DNA from: Virgibacillus litoralis
GTDB lineage: Bacteria > Bacillota > Bacilli > Bacillales > Amphibacillaceae
DNA: 64,000 nucleotides
NCBI RefSeq assembly: GCF_017873675.1
Contig: NZ_JAGGKK010000006.1
Coordinates: 96,883 to 160,882 of the forward strand
Reading direction: 5' to 3'
Shown here piece by piece: positions 32,762 to 41,815 of the stretch (its first letter is position 1; each line of letters opens with the position of its first letter). Both the position numbers and the translations under genes were made by a program. The notes under the pieces are model-generated. The model was not told where the DNA came from, ran no database searches, and saw only the letters and a program-made list of their open reading frames with translations.

Positions 32762-33559
32762 TTGAATAATCATGAAATCGATTACGAATTACATGGGGAT
32801 GATATGCAATTTGTAGAGGTGGAGCTTGATCCGCAAGAAACTGTTATTGCCGAAGCAGGAAGCTTAATGATGATGGATGAGCAAATAAGCATGGAAACCA
32901 TTTTTGGTGATGGTTCTTCTAATCAGGGAAGCGGTATAATGGGAAAACTTCTCGGCGCAGGTAAACGTGTGATTACTGGCGAGAGTCTATTCATGACTAC
33001 TTTCACAAATGATGGATCAGGAAAAAAGCATCTATCCTTTGCTTCACCATATCCTGGAAAGATTATTCCGATGGATTTAAGTGAAATAAATGGAAAGCTA
33101 ATTTGTCAAAAAGACGCATTCCTTGCCGCCGCAAAGGGGGTTTCTGTTGGTGTTGAATTCCAGAAGAAAGTTGGCGCAGGTTTCTTCGGTGGTGAAGGAT
33201 TTATTATGCAAAAGCTTGAAGGTGATGGAATGGCTTTTGTTCACGCAGGTGGGACAATTCACAAAAAAGTACTTGAACCGGGTGAATCTTTAAAAGTGGA
33301 TACCGGATGTCTTGTATCAATGACAGGGGATGTTGATTACAACGTTGAATTTGTAGGTGGTATTAAAACAGCTATGTTCGGTGGTGAAGGGCTATTTTTC
33401 GCAACATTGAGAGGTCCTGGAGAGGTTTGGATTCAATCGCTTCCGTTCAGCCGTCTGGCAAGCAGAATATTTGCGGCAGCACCAGAAAAAGGCGGATCAA
33501 AGGGAGAAGGAAGTGTAGCTGGAGGTTTATTCGATTTATTGGGCGGAGACAGAAAATAG
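32762..33559 (+). CDS. AIM24 / TIGR00266 family protein
   Basis: A 265-residue, beta-rich protein of the AIM24 family. IAEAGSLMMMDEQISMETIFGDG, GESLFMTTFTNDG, GAGFFGGEGFIMQKLEG and GGIKTAMFGGEGLFFATLRGPG are the repeated strand motifs. The family is widespread but of unknown biochemical role; mitochondrial homologues affect membrane organisation. The start is TTG at 32762 behind AAAGGGGC. A Gly-rich tail (EKGGSKGEGSVAGGLFDLL) ends the protein. It stands as a single gene, with yfhD 64 bp later. Confidence 0.87.
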   Translation: MNNHEIDYELHGDDMQFVEVELDPQETVIAEAGSLMMMDEQISMETIFGDGSSNQGSGIMGKLLGAGKRVITGESLFMTTFTNDGSGKKHLSFASPYPGKIIPMDLSEINGKLICQKDAFLAAAKGVSVGVEFQKKVGAGFFGGEGFIMQKLEGDGMAFVHAGGTIHKKVLEPGESLKVDTGCLVSMTGDVDYNVEFVGGIKTAMFGGEGLFFATLRGPGEVWIQSLPFSRLASRIFAAAPEKGGSKGEGSVAGGLFDLLGGDRK

Positions 33560-33623
33560 AATTTATAAAGTCCTTTCATTTTGCACATACTACCCAGGAA
33601 ACCATTAAAAAGAGGTGGATAAC

Positions 33624-33797
33624 TTGGGTAGAGATGAACACAACAAACCCAGAGGAAGAAACTTTTTAGCACAAACACCAAAGAATCAAAAAACAGATGG
33701 CCGTGATGTTGAGTTTTCTAATGAATTTGCTGACCACGAAGATAAAGAAGCACAAGCGAGAAGTCAACAAGCAGATAAACGCGCCAAACGGAAGTAA
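33624..33797 (+). CDS. yfhD: YfhD family small protein
   Basis: A 57-residue highly charged protein. AQTPKNQKTDGRDVEFSNEF followed by ADHEDKEAQARSQQADKRAK is the YfhD pattern known from Bacillus; function unknown. The start is TTG at 33624 with GAGGTG ahead; a GTG at 33615 lies inside that binding site. Probably intrinsically disordered. Followed by a strong terminator. Confidence 0.82.
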   Translation: MGRDEHNKPRGRNFLAQTPKNQKTDGRDVEFSNEFADHEDKEAQARSQQADKRAKRK

Positions 33798-33802
33798 CAT
33801 TC

Positions 33803-33832
33803 AACGTGCCCCAACAATTGGGGCACGTTTTT
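33803..33832 (+). terminator. Terminator of yfhD
   Basis: AACGTGCCCCA and TGGGGCACGTT form an 11-bp stem followed by TTTTTG. Confidence 0.9.
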
Positions 33833-33949
33833 GATTGTTAGATGCGTGCCTGTCACTTCCCGGTTTTTGTCGAATAATATTTAAAATTGGATGATATGTT
33901 TATCATATTATACAATTAACTAAATTGGTTTTATAAATGAGGTGCAGAC

Positions 33950-34384
33950 ATGGGAAAAAAGAACGTTGAGGATTATCTGACGGAAGGAATTTATGGTTCC
34001 AAACAAACCAAAAAAGCAGAACGCAAGCAATTTTTAGGAACAATTAGAGAGAGAATAGTTATTGCACTTACTAAAGGTCAAGTGATGACAGACAAAGGTC
34101 TGATTAAACTGGATGAAGCAATGCAAAGCAATAAAGATGCCAAGCTACTAATCAACGGGCACGTGTCTTCCAAATTTTTAACAGAAGAAAAAGCTCTGGC
34201 TAAAAAGAACAATATCCCATACACCGTCATCACTAACAATGATGCCGATACAGATATAGGTGCCGTGTTAACATATGATTATGCTATCGACAAAGAAGAT
34301 ATCTTTGTACAAAACACAGAGGAAAAGGATGAACCCGAAGAACCTGCATCATTTCTTTCTAAAGTAAAACGATGGTTTACATAA
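33950..34384 (+). CDS. yueI: YueI family protein
   Basis: A 144-residue protein of the YueI (DUF1694) family: VEDYLTEGIYGSKQTKKAER, RERIVIALTKGQVM, AKLLINGHVSSKFL and YTVITNNDADTDIGAVLTYD. It has a small alpha/beta fold and unknown function. The acidic tail (NTEEKDEPEEP) is poorly conserved. ATGAGGTGCAGAC is upstream of the ATG. Single gene. Confidence 0.85.
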   Translation: MGKKNVEDYLTEGIYGSKQTKKAERKQFLGTIRERIVIALTKGQVMTDKGLIKLDEAMQSNKDAKLLINGHVSSKFLTEEKALAKKNNIPYTVITNNDADTDIGAVLTYDYAIDKEDIFVQNTEEKDEPEEPASFLSKVKRWFT

Positions 34385-34446
34385 TAGCTGACCTCCAACT
34401 CATAATTTAATGCAATTCAGGAATAATAAGGGTTGGAGGTGTTTAA

Positions 34447-34695
34447 ATGACACAACAATACCTTTGCCCAAATTGCAAAACAAATCGTTCACGCTTTAAC
34501 ATAATCGAACAAGTAGCAAAACCAGTAAAGCTGGATGCACAGACAGGTGAAATAACGAATGAATACACCAGTGATAATATGGATGTCTTCCACATTGCCT
34601 ACAAAGGACCGGAATACAGAATTCAATGTGGTGCCTGCGGGCTTATTGAAGATGAAAACACGTTTGTGAAATTTGCCAAGTATAGTGGCCAGTAA
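34447..34695 (+). CDS. Small two-knuckle zinc-ribbon protein
   Basis: An 82-residue protein with [11 protein letters not shown] at the N-terminus and [13 protein letters not shown] near residue 58-70, spaced as a split zinc ribbon. The middle contains [15 protein letters not shown]. No named family was recognised, but the paired CxxC strongly suggests a single zinc site. GGTTGGAGGTG precedes the ATG. It lies between yueI and a PfpI gene, all on the plus strand with separate gaps. Confidence 0.75.
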   Translation: MTQQYLCPNCKTNRSRFNIIEQVAKPVKLDAQTGEITNEYTSDNMDVFHIAYKGPEYRIQCGACGLIEDENTFVKFAKYSGQ

Positions 34696-34755
34696 CACTA
34701 TATTCGAAATGGCGGTATCCCTTTGGTACACTTGAAATAACATGGAGGGATTATT

Positions 34756-35283
34756 ATGCGATTATCAGACAAAAAAGTAATTGCGCTTGTAGAAGATGAC
34801 TTTGAAGATCTTGAATTATGGTATCCAGTTTTAAGACTCCAGGAAGAGGGAACTGAGGTTCACCTGGTTGGAAAAGAGGCAAAAAAGAAATATGTTGGAA
34901 AATATGGTGTTCCCGCAACATCAGACTATGCCTTTTCCGATGTTAATGGTGAAGATTATGATGCCATCCTTGTTCCAGGTGGCTGGGCACCAGATAAGTT
35001 AAGACGCTATCCGGAAGTTCTAAAATACGTTCGAGTAATGGACGATGCCAAAAAGCCAATCGGTCAAATCTGTCATGCAGGCTGGGTGCTTATTTCTGCT
35101 AACATTTTACAAGGGAGAACAGTTACCAGCACACCAGGCATTAAGGATGATATGTCAAATGCAGGCGCAACATGGATTGATGAAGCGGTTATTGTCGATG
35201 GACATATCGTTTCAAGTCGTCGTCCACCAGACCTGCCAGCCTATGTAAAAGCATTTGCCGACAAGTTAGCTGAAATAAACTAG
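34756..35283 (+). CDS. DJ-1/PfpI family protein
   Basis: A 175-residue class I glutamine-amidotransferase-like protein of the PfpI/YfkM type. ALVEDDFEDLELWYP opens with the conserved Glu, VPGGWAPDKLRRYP follows, and the nucleophile elbow is GQICHAGWVLISA (Cys about 101). Members act as glyoxalase-like or deglycase enzymes or stress proteins; the activity is debated. GGAGGG lies before the ATG. Monocistronic. Confidence 0.86.
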   Translation: MRLSDKKVIALVEDDFEDLELWYPVLRLQEEGTEVHLVGKEAKKKYVGKYGVPATSDYAFSDVNGEDYDAILVPGGWAPDKLRRYPEVLKYVRVMDDAKKPIGQICHAGWVLISANILQGRTVTSTPGIKDDMSNAGATWIDEAVIVDGHIVSSRRPPDLPAYVKAFADKLAEIN

Positions 35284-35393
35284 AAAACTGGTATATCGAG
35301 ATCTTAGAACTCCTATGATTTAAGAGTGCAGCATTAATATAGCGAGTTCAGGTCTATGGGAGAAAACAATATAAAATACAACTTAAACTGCTG

Positions 35394-35681
35394 GCTGAAG
35401 TATTGACGCTCGGAATAAGTATCCAACAATCAGTCGAATGAATCCTCGTTCCGCTATTTAGCAGAAAAGGTGCTCTCGGAAGGGGTGAGACGGATCCTCG
35501 TTCCGTTAAGTAGCAGAAAACCGGCCAAATTTGAGGCAGAAATGACAAATAGCGGAATGAGGATCCGCCAAGTCAATCGAAGCGGATCCTCATTCCGTTA
35601 ATAAATGGGTTATTCAACAACAGGAGCGGAATAATGCTAATATTTTCTACATCATTTCCCTCTCCCGAAACTGAAGCTCAA
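35394..35681 (-). repeat. Repeat family R1, copy 2, inverted relative to copy 1
   Basis: On the minus strand it reproduces copy 1 with matching ends (a TTCAGTTTCGGGAG-type start, the GTTGTTGAATAACCCATTTA block, GTCTCACC-CTTCCGA and CAATACTTC at the other side). One internal motif unit fewer than copy 1. It fills the gap between the PfpI and HemQ-like genes. Confidence 0.85.
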
Positions 35682-35689
35682 CCGCCGCC

Positions 35690-35737
35690 CCAAGCGCGCG
35701 CAGTGTATTTCGTTAGCGGTTGTCATAGCACTCAAGC
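35690..35737. repeat. Repeat R2 fragment
   Basis: GCGCGCAGTGTATTTCG-TTAGCGGTTGTCATAGCACT resembles the 3' end of the R2 unit at 61148-61181. Confidence 0.6.
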
Positions 35738-35754
35738 ATTACATCGTAAACATA

Positions 35755-36423
35755 TCAAATATATTGTGATAAAGCATCTTCTAGCTCAAAGTTCCGTCCC
35801 ACGATAAACGGCCATTCATGCTGCATATACAGCCTTGATTTAGACTCGCGCAGTTTACGGACACAATCAACCAGAAGCCCTAAGTTATTTGTTTCGAACG
35901 ATAATAGCCATTCATAATCACCTAGCCCAAAGCCATACACGCCATTAGTTAAAATTCCAGGAATAAATTCATGTCCGATATTCCCATGATCACCAATTAG
36001 TGCTTTTCGTTCCCACTTTGGTAATAAATAGTATTCAGGGGTCCGGATAAACGGATAGAAGCACAAGTATTCTCTTGCAGGAACTCCCATTTGAAAAGAG
36101 GTCGGGTGCTCGGAAAACTCAAAAGGCTTAGTCATTCCTGTAAACGCATGTGGAATATCGATATATTTCCCCCATGTTGAACGACGTAAATCCAATTGGA
36201 GGTCCTGAATATCTTGGAATCGATCCGCATACATCCAAAATAATAAATCCGTATGCGCCTGAAATCCCTGTGTTACGTATGCCCCTCTTAGACCAACTGT
36301 ATTCTCATACTTTTGAAAGATTGCTACAGCTTCCCTTACCGCTTCTTTCTTTTGATCGACTGAAAGCTCGTCCCACTGTGATGTATATTTAACTGCCAAA
36401 TGATTCGTAAATTGCTCCTCCAT
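35755..36423 (-). CDS. Chlorite dismutase / HemQ family heme protein
   Basis: A 222-residue protein with the chlorite dismutase-like fold. AREYLCFYPFIRTPEYYLLP occupies the place of the HemQ Tyr region, and the proximal-His type segment is LIGDHGNIGHEFIPGIL; GDYEWLLSFETNNLGLLVD follows. Bacillus HemQ (coproheme decarboxylase) is longer by about 25 residues and starts differently, so this may be a paralogue with another heme function. Second gene of a minus-strand unit behind the DinB gene, sharing a promoter with an Fnr-type site, which fits anaerobic or nitrogen-oxide responsive expression. GGAGGAATAC precedes the ATG. Confidence 0.8.
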   Translation of the reverse strand: MEEQFTNHLAVKYTSQWDELSVDQKKEAVREAVAIFQKYENTVGLRGAYVTQGFQAHTDLLFWMYADRFQDIQDLQLDLRRSTWGKYIDIPHAFTGMTKPFEFSEHPTSFQMGVPAREYLCFYPFIRTPEYYLLPKWERKALIGDHGNIGHEFIPGILTNGVYGFGLGDYEWLLSFETNNLGLLVDCVRKLRESKSRLYMQHEWPFIVGRNFELEDALSQYI

Positions 36424-36446
36424 GTGTATTCCTCCTTAAGTTTTAG

Positions 36447-36935
36447 TTATAAATTTAATTTCTCTCTGATTTCGTGAATTTGATAAATATGGCGTTTTTC
36501 ATGCAGCCAGATAAGATCGACTGCATTCTTTAAACTTATTACTCCAAAATCCTGATGCTTCATAGACTTTTTAGCCAAAATTCGCTCGTGTGTTTCATTA
36601 AAGACGAATTGTAAGTGCTGAAATCTGGATTTCTCTAATAACTGAAGTAAATTTTCCTTTGTGATCATTTCATTCGGTGGTTCACTCATTGCTTTGGATT
36701 TTTTGGTTCTGTCAGTAATAAAAGTTAGGTCTTTTTCCTCCACCTTTTCTGTTTTAGCCTGCAAAGCGTCCAAAACAAGTCCTGCCATCGCTTTTTCTGA
36801 TGTATATAAATGATGAAGCACCTGGGCAATACTCCAGCTTTTATTAGATGGATTCTGATTTAACTGCTCATCACTTAAATCTTGAAAGCTAGTTAATAGT
36901 TTCGTTCGCGTCCTGCCAAGATTAGAAATTAACAT
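36447..36935 (-). CDS. DinB family protein
   Basis: A 162-residue four-helix DinB-type protein. WSIAQVLHHLYTSEKAMA supplies the first metal His, and the paired His sit in DLIWLHEKRHIYQIHEI. DinB-superfamily proteins bind a divalent metal, and some are thiol S-transferases; the substrate is not known. The ATG at 36935 follows GAGGTGAAAGGG; a longer frame to 36983 runs across the predicted promoter -10. First gene of the Fnr-type unit with the HemQ-like gene. Confidence 0.82.
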   Translation of the reverse strand: MLISNLGRTRTKLLTSFQDLSDEQLNQNPSNKSWSIAQVLHHLYTSEKAMAGLVLDALQAKTEKVEEKDLTFITDRTKKSKAMSEPPNEMITKENLLQLLEKSRFQHLQFVFNETHERILAKKSMKHQDFGVISLKNAVDLIWLHEKRHIYQIHEIREKLNL

Positions 36936-36982
36936 CCCTTTCACCTCGTATATGTAAAGTTTATTTTCTGTTTCACAAAGCA

Positions 36983-36988
36983 ATCATA
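36983..36988 (-). promoter_or_regulatory. -10 of the DinB-HemQ-like unit
   Basis: TATGAT on the minus strand. Predicted start near 36976, again 41.5 bp from the centre of the Fnr-type site. Confidence 0.65.
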
Positions 36989-37009
36989 ATTGAATTTTTT
37001 ATTTCAATA

Positions 37010-37025
37010 TGTGATATTTATCACA
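37010..37025 (-). promoter_or_regulatory. Fnr/CRP-type operator 2
   Basis: TGTGATATTTATCACA, perfect TGTGA-N6-TCACA. The opposite direction (toward the acyl-CoA ligase) has no matching -10 at the required distance, so it most likely serves the minus-strand unit. Confidence 0.7.
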
Positions 37026-37150
37026 TTTTTTATCTGATTATGGCTTTTTTGTGACTATTTAGGTTAACTACACTTACTTTCGTTTCCTTTACACCTGGTA
37101 AACGGTTTCATATAATAGGGTTAGTGACTGTTCAATCAAGGAGGGGTATG

Positions 37151-39154
37151 ATGAGTGAAATTAAAGAGGGAACCCTGTTGTGGGAACCAGATGAAAAACG
37201 TAAACAGCAATCAAATATCTATGATTATATGAAATGGTTAAAACAACATAAAAACCTGCATTTTAACGACTATCATTCACTTTGGAAATGGTCTGTTCAT
37301 GAGCTGGAGTTATTTTGGGAATCGATCTTTGAGTATTTCGATCTTCAAGCGGAACAACCTTACCAAACGGTATTAACCTCACACAATATGCCTGGGGCTA
37401 AATGGTTTCCAGAGGCGACAATCAATTATACCGAACATATTTTCAGGAATCGGGATGAAAATAAACCAGCAATCATCCACTCCTCAGAAACAAGGGAAAA
37501 TGCAGAAATAACCTGGAAGCAGCTTTACCAGGAAACTGCTGCACTACAGCAAACCCTTAAAGATTTTGGCGTAACAAAAGGGGATCGTGTTGTTGCCTAT
37601 GTAGCCAACATCTATGAATCAGTCGTTGCATTTCTAGCAACTGCAAGTCTTGGGGCAGTTTGGTCGAGTGCATCACCTGACTTTGGTACACAAAGTGTCA
37701 TCGATCGCTTTAAGCAAATCGAACCAAAAGTAATGATTACCGTTGACGGATACAGCTATAGCGGGAAAGAATTCGATCGGACAGAAGTTGTAGAAAATAT
37801 ACAAGCAGAGATTCCAACGTTAGAAGCGACAATTGGAATACCTTATTTAAATGAAAACTCCAGTTTTAGTCATCTAAAAAATGTAACGCTCTGGAATGAC
37901 GCAGTTCAAACCAGTAAGCAGCATACGCTCACATACGAGCATGTACCATTCAATGACCCATTATGGGTATTATTTTCATCAGGAACAACAGGTAAGCCAA
38001 AACCAATCGTCCAGAGTCAAGGTGGCATTTTACTCGAACATTTAAAAGCACTTACATTCCATGCCGACCTTGGAAAAGAAGACCGGTTCTTCTGGTTTAC
38101 TACAACAGGCTGGATGATGTGGAACTACCTTGTTGGCGGGCTTCTTACAGGCAGTACGATTATTTTGTATGATGGGAATCCAGGCTACCCGGATAAAAAA
38201 ATGCTGTGGAAATTTGCTGAAGATACAGGAATGACTGTCTTTGGTACAAGCGCAAGCTACATTACTGCATGCATGAAGGATGATGGGCTTACTCCTGGTG
38301 AAGAATTTGATTTGAGCCAGTTGAAGAATATCAGCTCAACAGGTTCACCTTTGCCACCTGAAGGATTCCAATGGTGCTATGACAATGTCAAAGAGGACCT
38401 GTGGATTGCATCTGCTAGCGGCGGTACAGATGTTTGTACAGCATTTATCCTTGGAATTCCGACTGAGCCGGTGTATGCCGGTGAGCTTCAATGTCGAGGA
38501 CTTGGTGCCAAAATTGAAAGCTTTAGCGATGAAGGAAAGCCGCAAACAGAAGAAGTTGGCGAACTGGTTTTAACGGAACCTTTCCCATCAATGCCAATCT
38601 ATTTTTGGAATGATGAGGATGGCAGCCGCTTACATGACAGCTATTTTGAGGTATTCCCAGGAATCTGGCGTCATGGGGATTACCTGAAAATTACCAACCG
38701 ACACACATGTGTTATTTATGGACGGTCGGACGCAACAATTAACCGCGGAGGGATTCGGATCGGTACGAGCGAGATATATCGTGCTGTTGATCATGTGAAA
38801 CAAGTAGCTGATAGCTTAATAGTAGATATCCCTGCCAACAATGGTGACTCAAGCACACCATTATTTGTCACCATGAAAGAAGGCGAGGAGTTAACAGATT
38901 CTATTAAAAAAACCATTAAAAACGAAATCAAAAAACACTGTTCACCACGTCATGTTCCAACTGGAATATACGAAGTACCTGAATTACCGACAACATTAAA
39001 CGGTAAAAAGCTGGAGATTCCGGTCAAAAAAATCTTGATGGGTAAGCCAGTGGATAAAGTGGTAAATAAAGGCTCATTAAGTAATGAGGATTCATTGGAT
39101 TATTTTATATCCTTTGCAAAGAAAGACAGTGAGCAACAAACCGAGCTTGATTGA
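37151..39154 (+). CDS. Acetoacetate--CoA ligase
   Basis: A 667-residue AMP-forming acyl-CoA synthetase of the acetoacetyl-CoA synthetase type. The N-terminal YHSLWKWSVHELELFWESIF and AKWFPEATINYTEHIF are AacS features; the core has LFSSGTTGKPKP (P-loop), YGRSDATINRGG (hinge) and the C-terminal LPTTLNGKKLEIPVKK acylated Lys. It converts acetoacetate, CoA and ATP to acetoacetyl-CoA. The upstream ATG at 37124 and 37148 are possible, but AAGGAGG is best spaced for the ATG at 37151. Monocistronic, with a terminator that overlaps the stop codon. Confidence 0.9.
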   Translation: MSEIKEGTLLWEPDEKRKQQSNIYDYMKWLKQHKNLHFNDYHSLWKWSVHELELFWESIFEYFDLQAEQPYQTVLTSHNMPGAKWFPEATINYTEHIFRNRDENKPAIIHSSETRENAEITWKQLYQETAALQQTLKDFGVTKGDRVVAYVANIYESVVAFLATASLGAVWSSASPDFGTQSVIDRFKQIEPKVMITVDGYSYSGKEFDRTEVVENIQAEIPTLEATIGIPYLNENSSFSHLKNVTLWNDAVQTSKQHTLTYEHVPFNDPLWVLFSSGTTGKPKPIVQSQGGILLEHLKALTFHADLGKEDRFFWFTTTGWMMWNYLVGGLLTGSTIILYDGNPGYPDKKMLWKFAEDTGMTVFGTSASYITACMKDDGLTPGEEFDLSQLKNISSTGSPLPPEGFQWCYDNVKEDLWIASASGGTDVCTAFILGIPTEPVYAGELQCRGLGAKIESFSDEGKPQTEEVGELVLTEPFPSMPIYFWNDEDGSRLHDSYFEVFPGIWRHGDYLKITNRHTCVIYGRSDATINRGGIRIGTSEIYRAVDHVKQVADSLIVDIPANNGDSSTPLFVTMKEGEELTDSIKKTIKNEIKKHCSPRHVPTGIYEVPELPTTLNGKKLEIPVKKILMGKPVDKVVNKGSLSNEDSLDYFISFAKKDSEQQTELD

Positions 39155-39170
39155 CCAAGCTCGGTTTTCT
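39138..39170 (+). terminator. Terminator overlapping the ligase stop codon
   Basis: AACCGAGCTTG and CAAGCTCGGTT form the stem; the TGA stop lies in the loop at 39152-39154. Confidence 0.85.
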
Positions 39171-39177
39171 CTTACAT

Positions 39178-40245
39178 CTAGGAAATTATCACATCACCTG
39201 ATCCCGCTTTTAGCGAGATAGGATTTGCACCCTCTCCAACAACTCCCTCTAATTGATTATCTAAATGTTTTTTAACACTCATTAATGATAGCTTATTAAA
39301 AATATCTCCTGAACCAGTACTAACTTGGACAGTTGCATTCAAATTTACTTTTCCAGCAAGCAATGTTATATCTCCACTAAATGACTCAATATCAAGCGAG
39401 CTTTCATCTAGAAGTGACAACAATATATCCCCCGATATCGTGTAGCCTTTAGCATCTCCTGTAAAACGAGTACATTTAATATCACCAGAATTTGCGTGAA
39501 GCACCACTTTTTCGCCCTTTAGACTATCCGCTTGTATATTGCCAGACGAAGTGTTTAGACTCATATCTTCAACAATGCCATTACTATGCTGTATCTTTCC
39601 GGAAGAAGTAACAACATGAAAATTTTCTCCTTGAAAATTCATCACAGTAACATCTCCTGAACTCGTTGAACCATTAAAATCACCCTTTATTCCATAGAAT
39701 GCTGCCTCTCCAGATGAAGTTTCAAAGTAAGTCTCACTTACATCGATATCACTGGCGGTTATTTTGCCGGATGATGTCTTTAAATGTAGTTTTTGCGCTT
39801 CTAAATTAGCAAGATTTAATTCGCCAGAACTTGTTCTAATATCGAATGAATCGGATATTAGATTTCCTGCAGAAACGTCTCCCGAACATGAAATGATACT
39901 CCAATTTCCAGAAATCTCACTGGGAACAACAATATGAAGCATGCAGGGAGGAGTATTAAAGGACTTATACGTTTTTGATCCTTTTGCCGATATGTTCAGA
40001 CTGTCCTCAAAGTGATCTATTATTAATTCCGGTCCACCCTCATATGTTTCCAGCAACAGATCTACTCGCTTATCTTTATGGGTACTAATGTTAACGGATG
40101 CTTCAGAAGTTGAAATGTTCAACTCTTTTAACTTAGCGACATTATCAATCGTATCTTTTTGTGTGATAACTTCTTTGTAAACCGCTTTTCTGCCGCCATG
40201 TATAACGCTGTCAATAACCTTACCAACTGTCTTCCCTTCCTTCAT
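39178..40245 (-). CDS. DUF4097 family beta-helix repeat protein
   Basis: A 355-residue protein built of about ten strand-turn repeats around SSG or SGD motifs, such as CSGDVSAGN, TSSGELNLANL, TSSGKITASDI, TSSGEAAFYG and TSSGNIQADSL, ending in LKAGSGDVIIS. This is the DUF4097 solenoid, predicted to form a right-handed beta-helix. Unlike many members it has no membrane segment; residues 1-95 form a separate domain with a coiled start. Function unknown; homologues often sit with PspC-like or stress-membrane genes. GAGGTGG precedes the ATG at 40245. Confidence 0.8.
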   Translation of the reverse strand: MKEGKTVGKVIDSVIHGGRKAVYKEVITQKDTIDNVAKLKELNISTSEASVNISTHKDKRVDLLLETYEGGPELIIDHFEDSLNISAKGSKTYKSFNTPPCMLHIVVPSEISGNWSIISCSGDVSAGNLISDSFDIRTSSGELNLANLEAQKLHLKTSSGKITASDIDVSETYFETSSGEAAFYGIKGDFNGSTSSGDVTVMNFQGENFHVVTSSGKIQHSNGIVEDMSLNTSSGNIQADSLKGEKVVLHANSGDIKCTRFTGDAKGYTISGDILLSLLDESSLDIESFSGDITLLAGKVNLNATVQVSTGSGDIFNKLSLMSVKKHLDNQLEGVVGEGANPISLKAGSGDVIIS

Positions 40246-40349
40246 TATTTCCACCTCTATCTTCTCTATTAGTAACTCTAGTTTAGCTAAAATATTTTTT
40301 CAAGAAACCTGCCTTAGATTGATTCGTGCTCCATCTTAAGGCTTAAAGA

Positions 40350-40384
40350 ATAAAAGCGCTCCCGAATTCATCGAAAGCGCAAAA
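40350..40384 (-). terminator. Terminator of panF
   Basis: GCGCT and AGCGC arms with inner TTCG/CGGG pairing, followed by TTTTATTC on the minus strand. Confidence 0.6.
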
Positions 40385-40387
40385 CAA

Positions 40388-41815
40388 TTAAATATGTCTA
40401 TTTTGAGTACTCAGGCTAGCCACAACATACGCAACGAACGACAATACAATCGGCAACACAACCGAATGAAGTCCCAGTGGTTGAGGGAAGAATGATTCTG
40501 ATAAGATATATAGGCCTACCCCAACAACCATTGAAGCAAGCGCACCATATTTATTTCCTTTCTTCCAGTAGAGCCCCATCACAATTGGCCAAATAAATGC
40601 TGCTTCCAGTCCACCAAACGCAAATAAATTTAACCATATTATTAAATCTGGCGGGTTTAATGCCATTATAAAAATAATAATTCCTAATACAGCAGTAATT
40701 CCAATACTCAACCGTTTAACCTTAACATGTGATGCGTCAGGCCTGACATAATTTAAGTATAGATCCTTAACTATTGATGAACTAACAAGCAGCAATAGTG
40801 AATCTACTGTCGACATAATTGCTGCCATTGGTGCCGCCAAAACAACGCCCGCGAGCCAGTTCGGTAAAACCTCCAGCGCAATCAGCGGCATTACCTTATC
40901 ACCCACTTCAATCCCTGGTAAAACCGGGCGGGCAAATACGCCGATTAAATGCATATTCAGCATAATAAAGCCGACAACAATTGTTCCGATAATCAGGGCA
41001 CGATGCATGGAACGGGCATTCTTGTAGGACATTGCCCGGACAGCGATTTGCGGTAAGGCAACAACACCGACACCGACAAGAATCCAAAAAGATGAAACAT
41101 ATGTAGGCGTGAGACTGCCATCTGCTCCAAATGGGGTAATCAAATTTGGATTCTCTGCACTGAGATCTGTCATAATAGCGGGAATCCCGCCCCCGGCAAT
41201 CACAACCGCAATAAGTAATATAAGCGTTCCAATAAACATGATTGTTCCTTGAATCGCATCCGTTAATGCAACTGCTCTGAATCCACCGATGGTCACATAA
41301 ATCAGTACTGACAGCGCGAAAATAAACAATGCACTCGTGTACGAAATACCAACAAGTGACTCAATTAACCGAGCACCGCCAATCCATTGGGCTGCCATCG
41401 CTGAAAATAGAAATATAATAATGCTGAATGCAGAAAGTAAGACAACCCATTTAGATTTATAGCGTTCTTTCAAAAAGTCCACCATCGTTACCGCATTATA
41501 TTTACGGGTAACAATCGCAAATTTTTTGCCTAGTATCATTAAAACAAAATACCCAGTTGCAACCTGAGACATTGCCAATAATACCCAGCCAAGACCTTCA
41601 TTATATGCTACACCAGGACCACCAATAAAACTGCTTGCACTTCCATAGGTAGCAGTCATCGTCATTGCTAAAACGAAGCCGCCCATGTTCCGTCCACCAA
41701 GGAAGTACTCATGCAGAAATGTATTTGATGACTTTATATACTTTCCTGCCCATATACCCACACCAAAAATTATCAGTAACAGACCAATTAACGGTATTAA
41801 CGCCTGCCAGTTCAT
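40388..41815 (-). CDS. panF: Sodium/pantothenate symporter
   Basis: A 475-residue sodium-solute symporter with about 13 transmembrane segments. HEYFLGGRNMGGFVLAMTMT and ATYGSASSFIGGPGVAYNEG are the family N-terminal signature, and SVLIYVTIGGFRAVALTDAI lies on helix 6. The YhdT-type gene directly upstream, overlapping by four bases, is the standard PanF partner and supports pantothenate as the substrate, although transport was not tested here. Provides vitamin B5 for CoA synthesis; the acyl-CoA ligase gene is nearby. Confidence 0.9.
   Translation of the reverse strand: MNWQALIPLIGLLLIIFGVGIWAGKYIKSSNTFLHEYFLGGRNMGGFVLAMTMTATYGSASSFIGGPGVAYNEGLGWVLLAMSQVATGYFVLMILGKKFAIVTRKYNAVTMVDFLKERYKSKWVVLLSAFSIIIFLFSAMAAQWIGGARLIESLVGISYTSALFIFALSVLIYVTIGGFRAVALTDAIQGTIMFIGTLILLIAVVIAGGGIPAIMTDLSAENPNLITPFGADGSLTPTYVSSFWILVGVGVVALPQIAVRAMSYKNARSMHRALIIGTIVVGFIMLNMHLIGVFARPVLPGIEVGDKVMPLIALEVLPNWLAGVVLAAPMAAIMSTVDSLLLLVSSSIVKDLYLNYVRPDASHVKVKRLSIGITAVLGIIIFIMALNPPDLIIWLNLFAFGGLEAAFIWPIVMGLYWKKGNKYGALASMVVGVGLYILSESFFPQPLGLHSVVLPIVLSFVAYVVASLSTQNRHI

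Noticed and set aside
35755..36423. Naming the gene hemQ
   Set aside because: Length and N-terminus differ from the Bacillus enzyme and the catalytic Tyr could not be placed with certainty.
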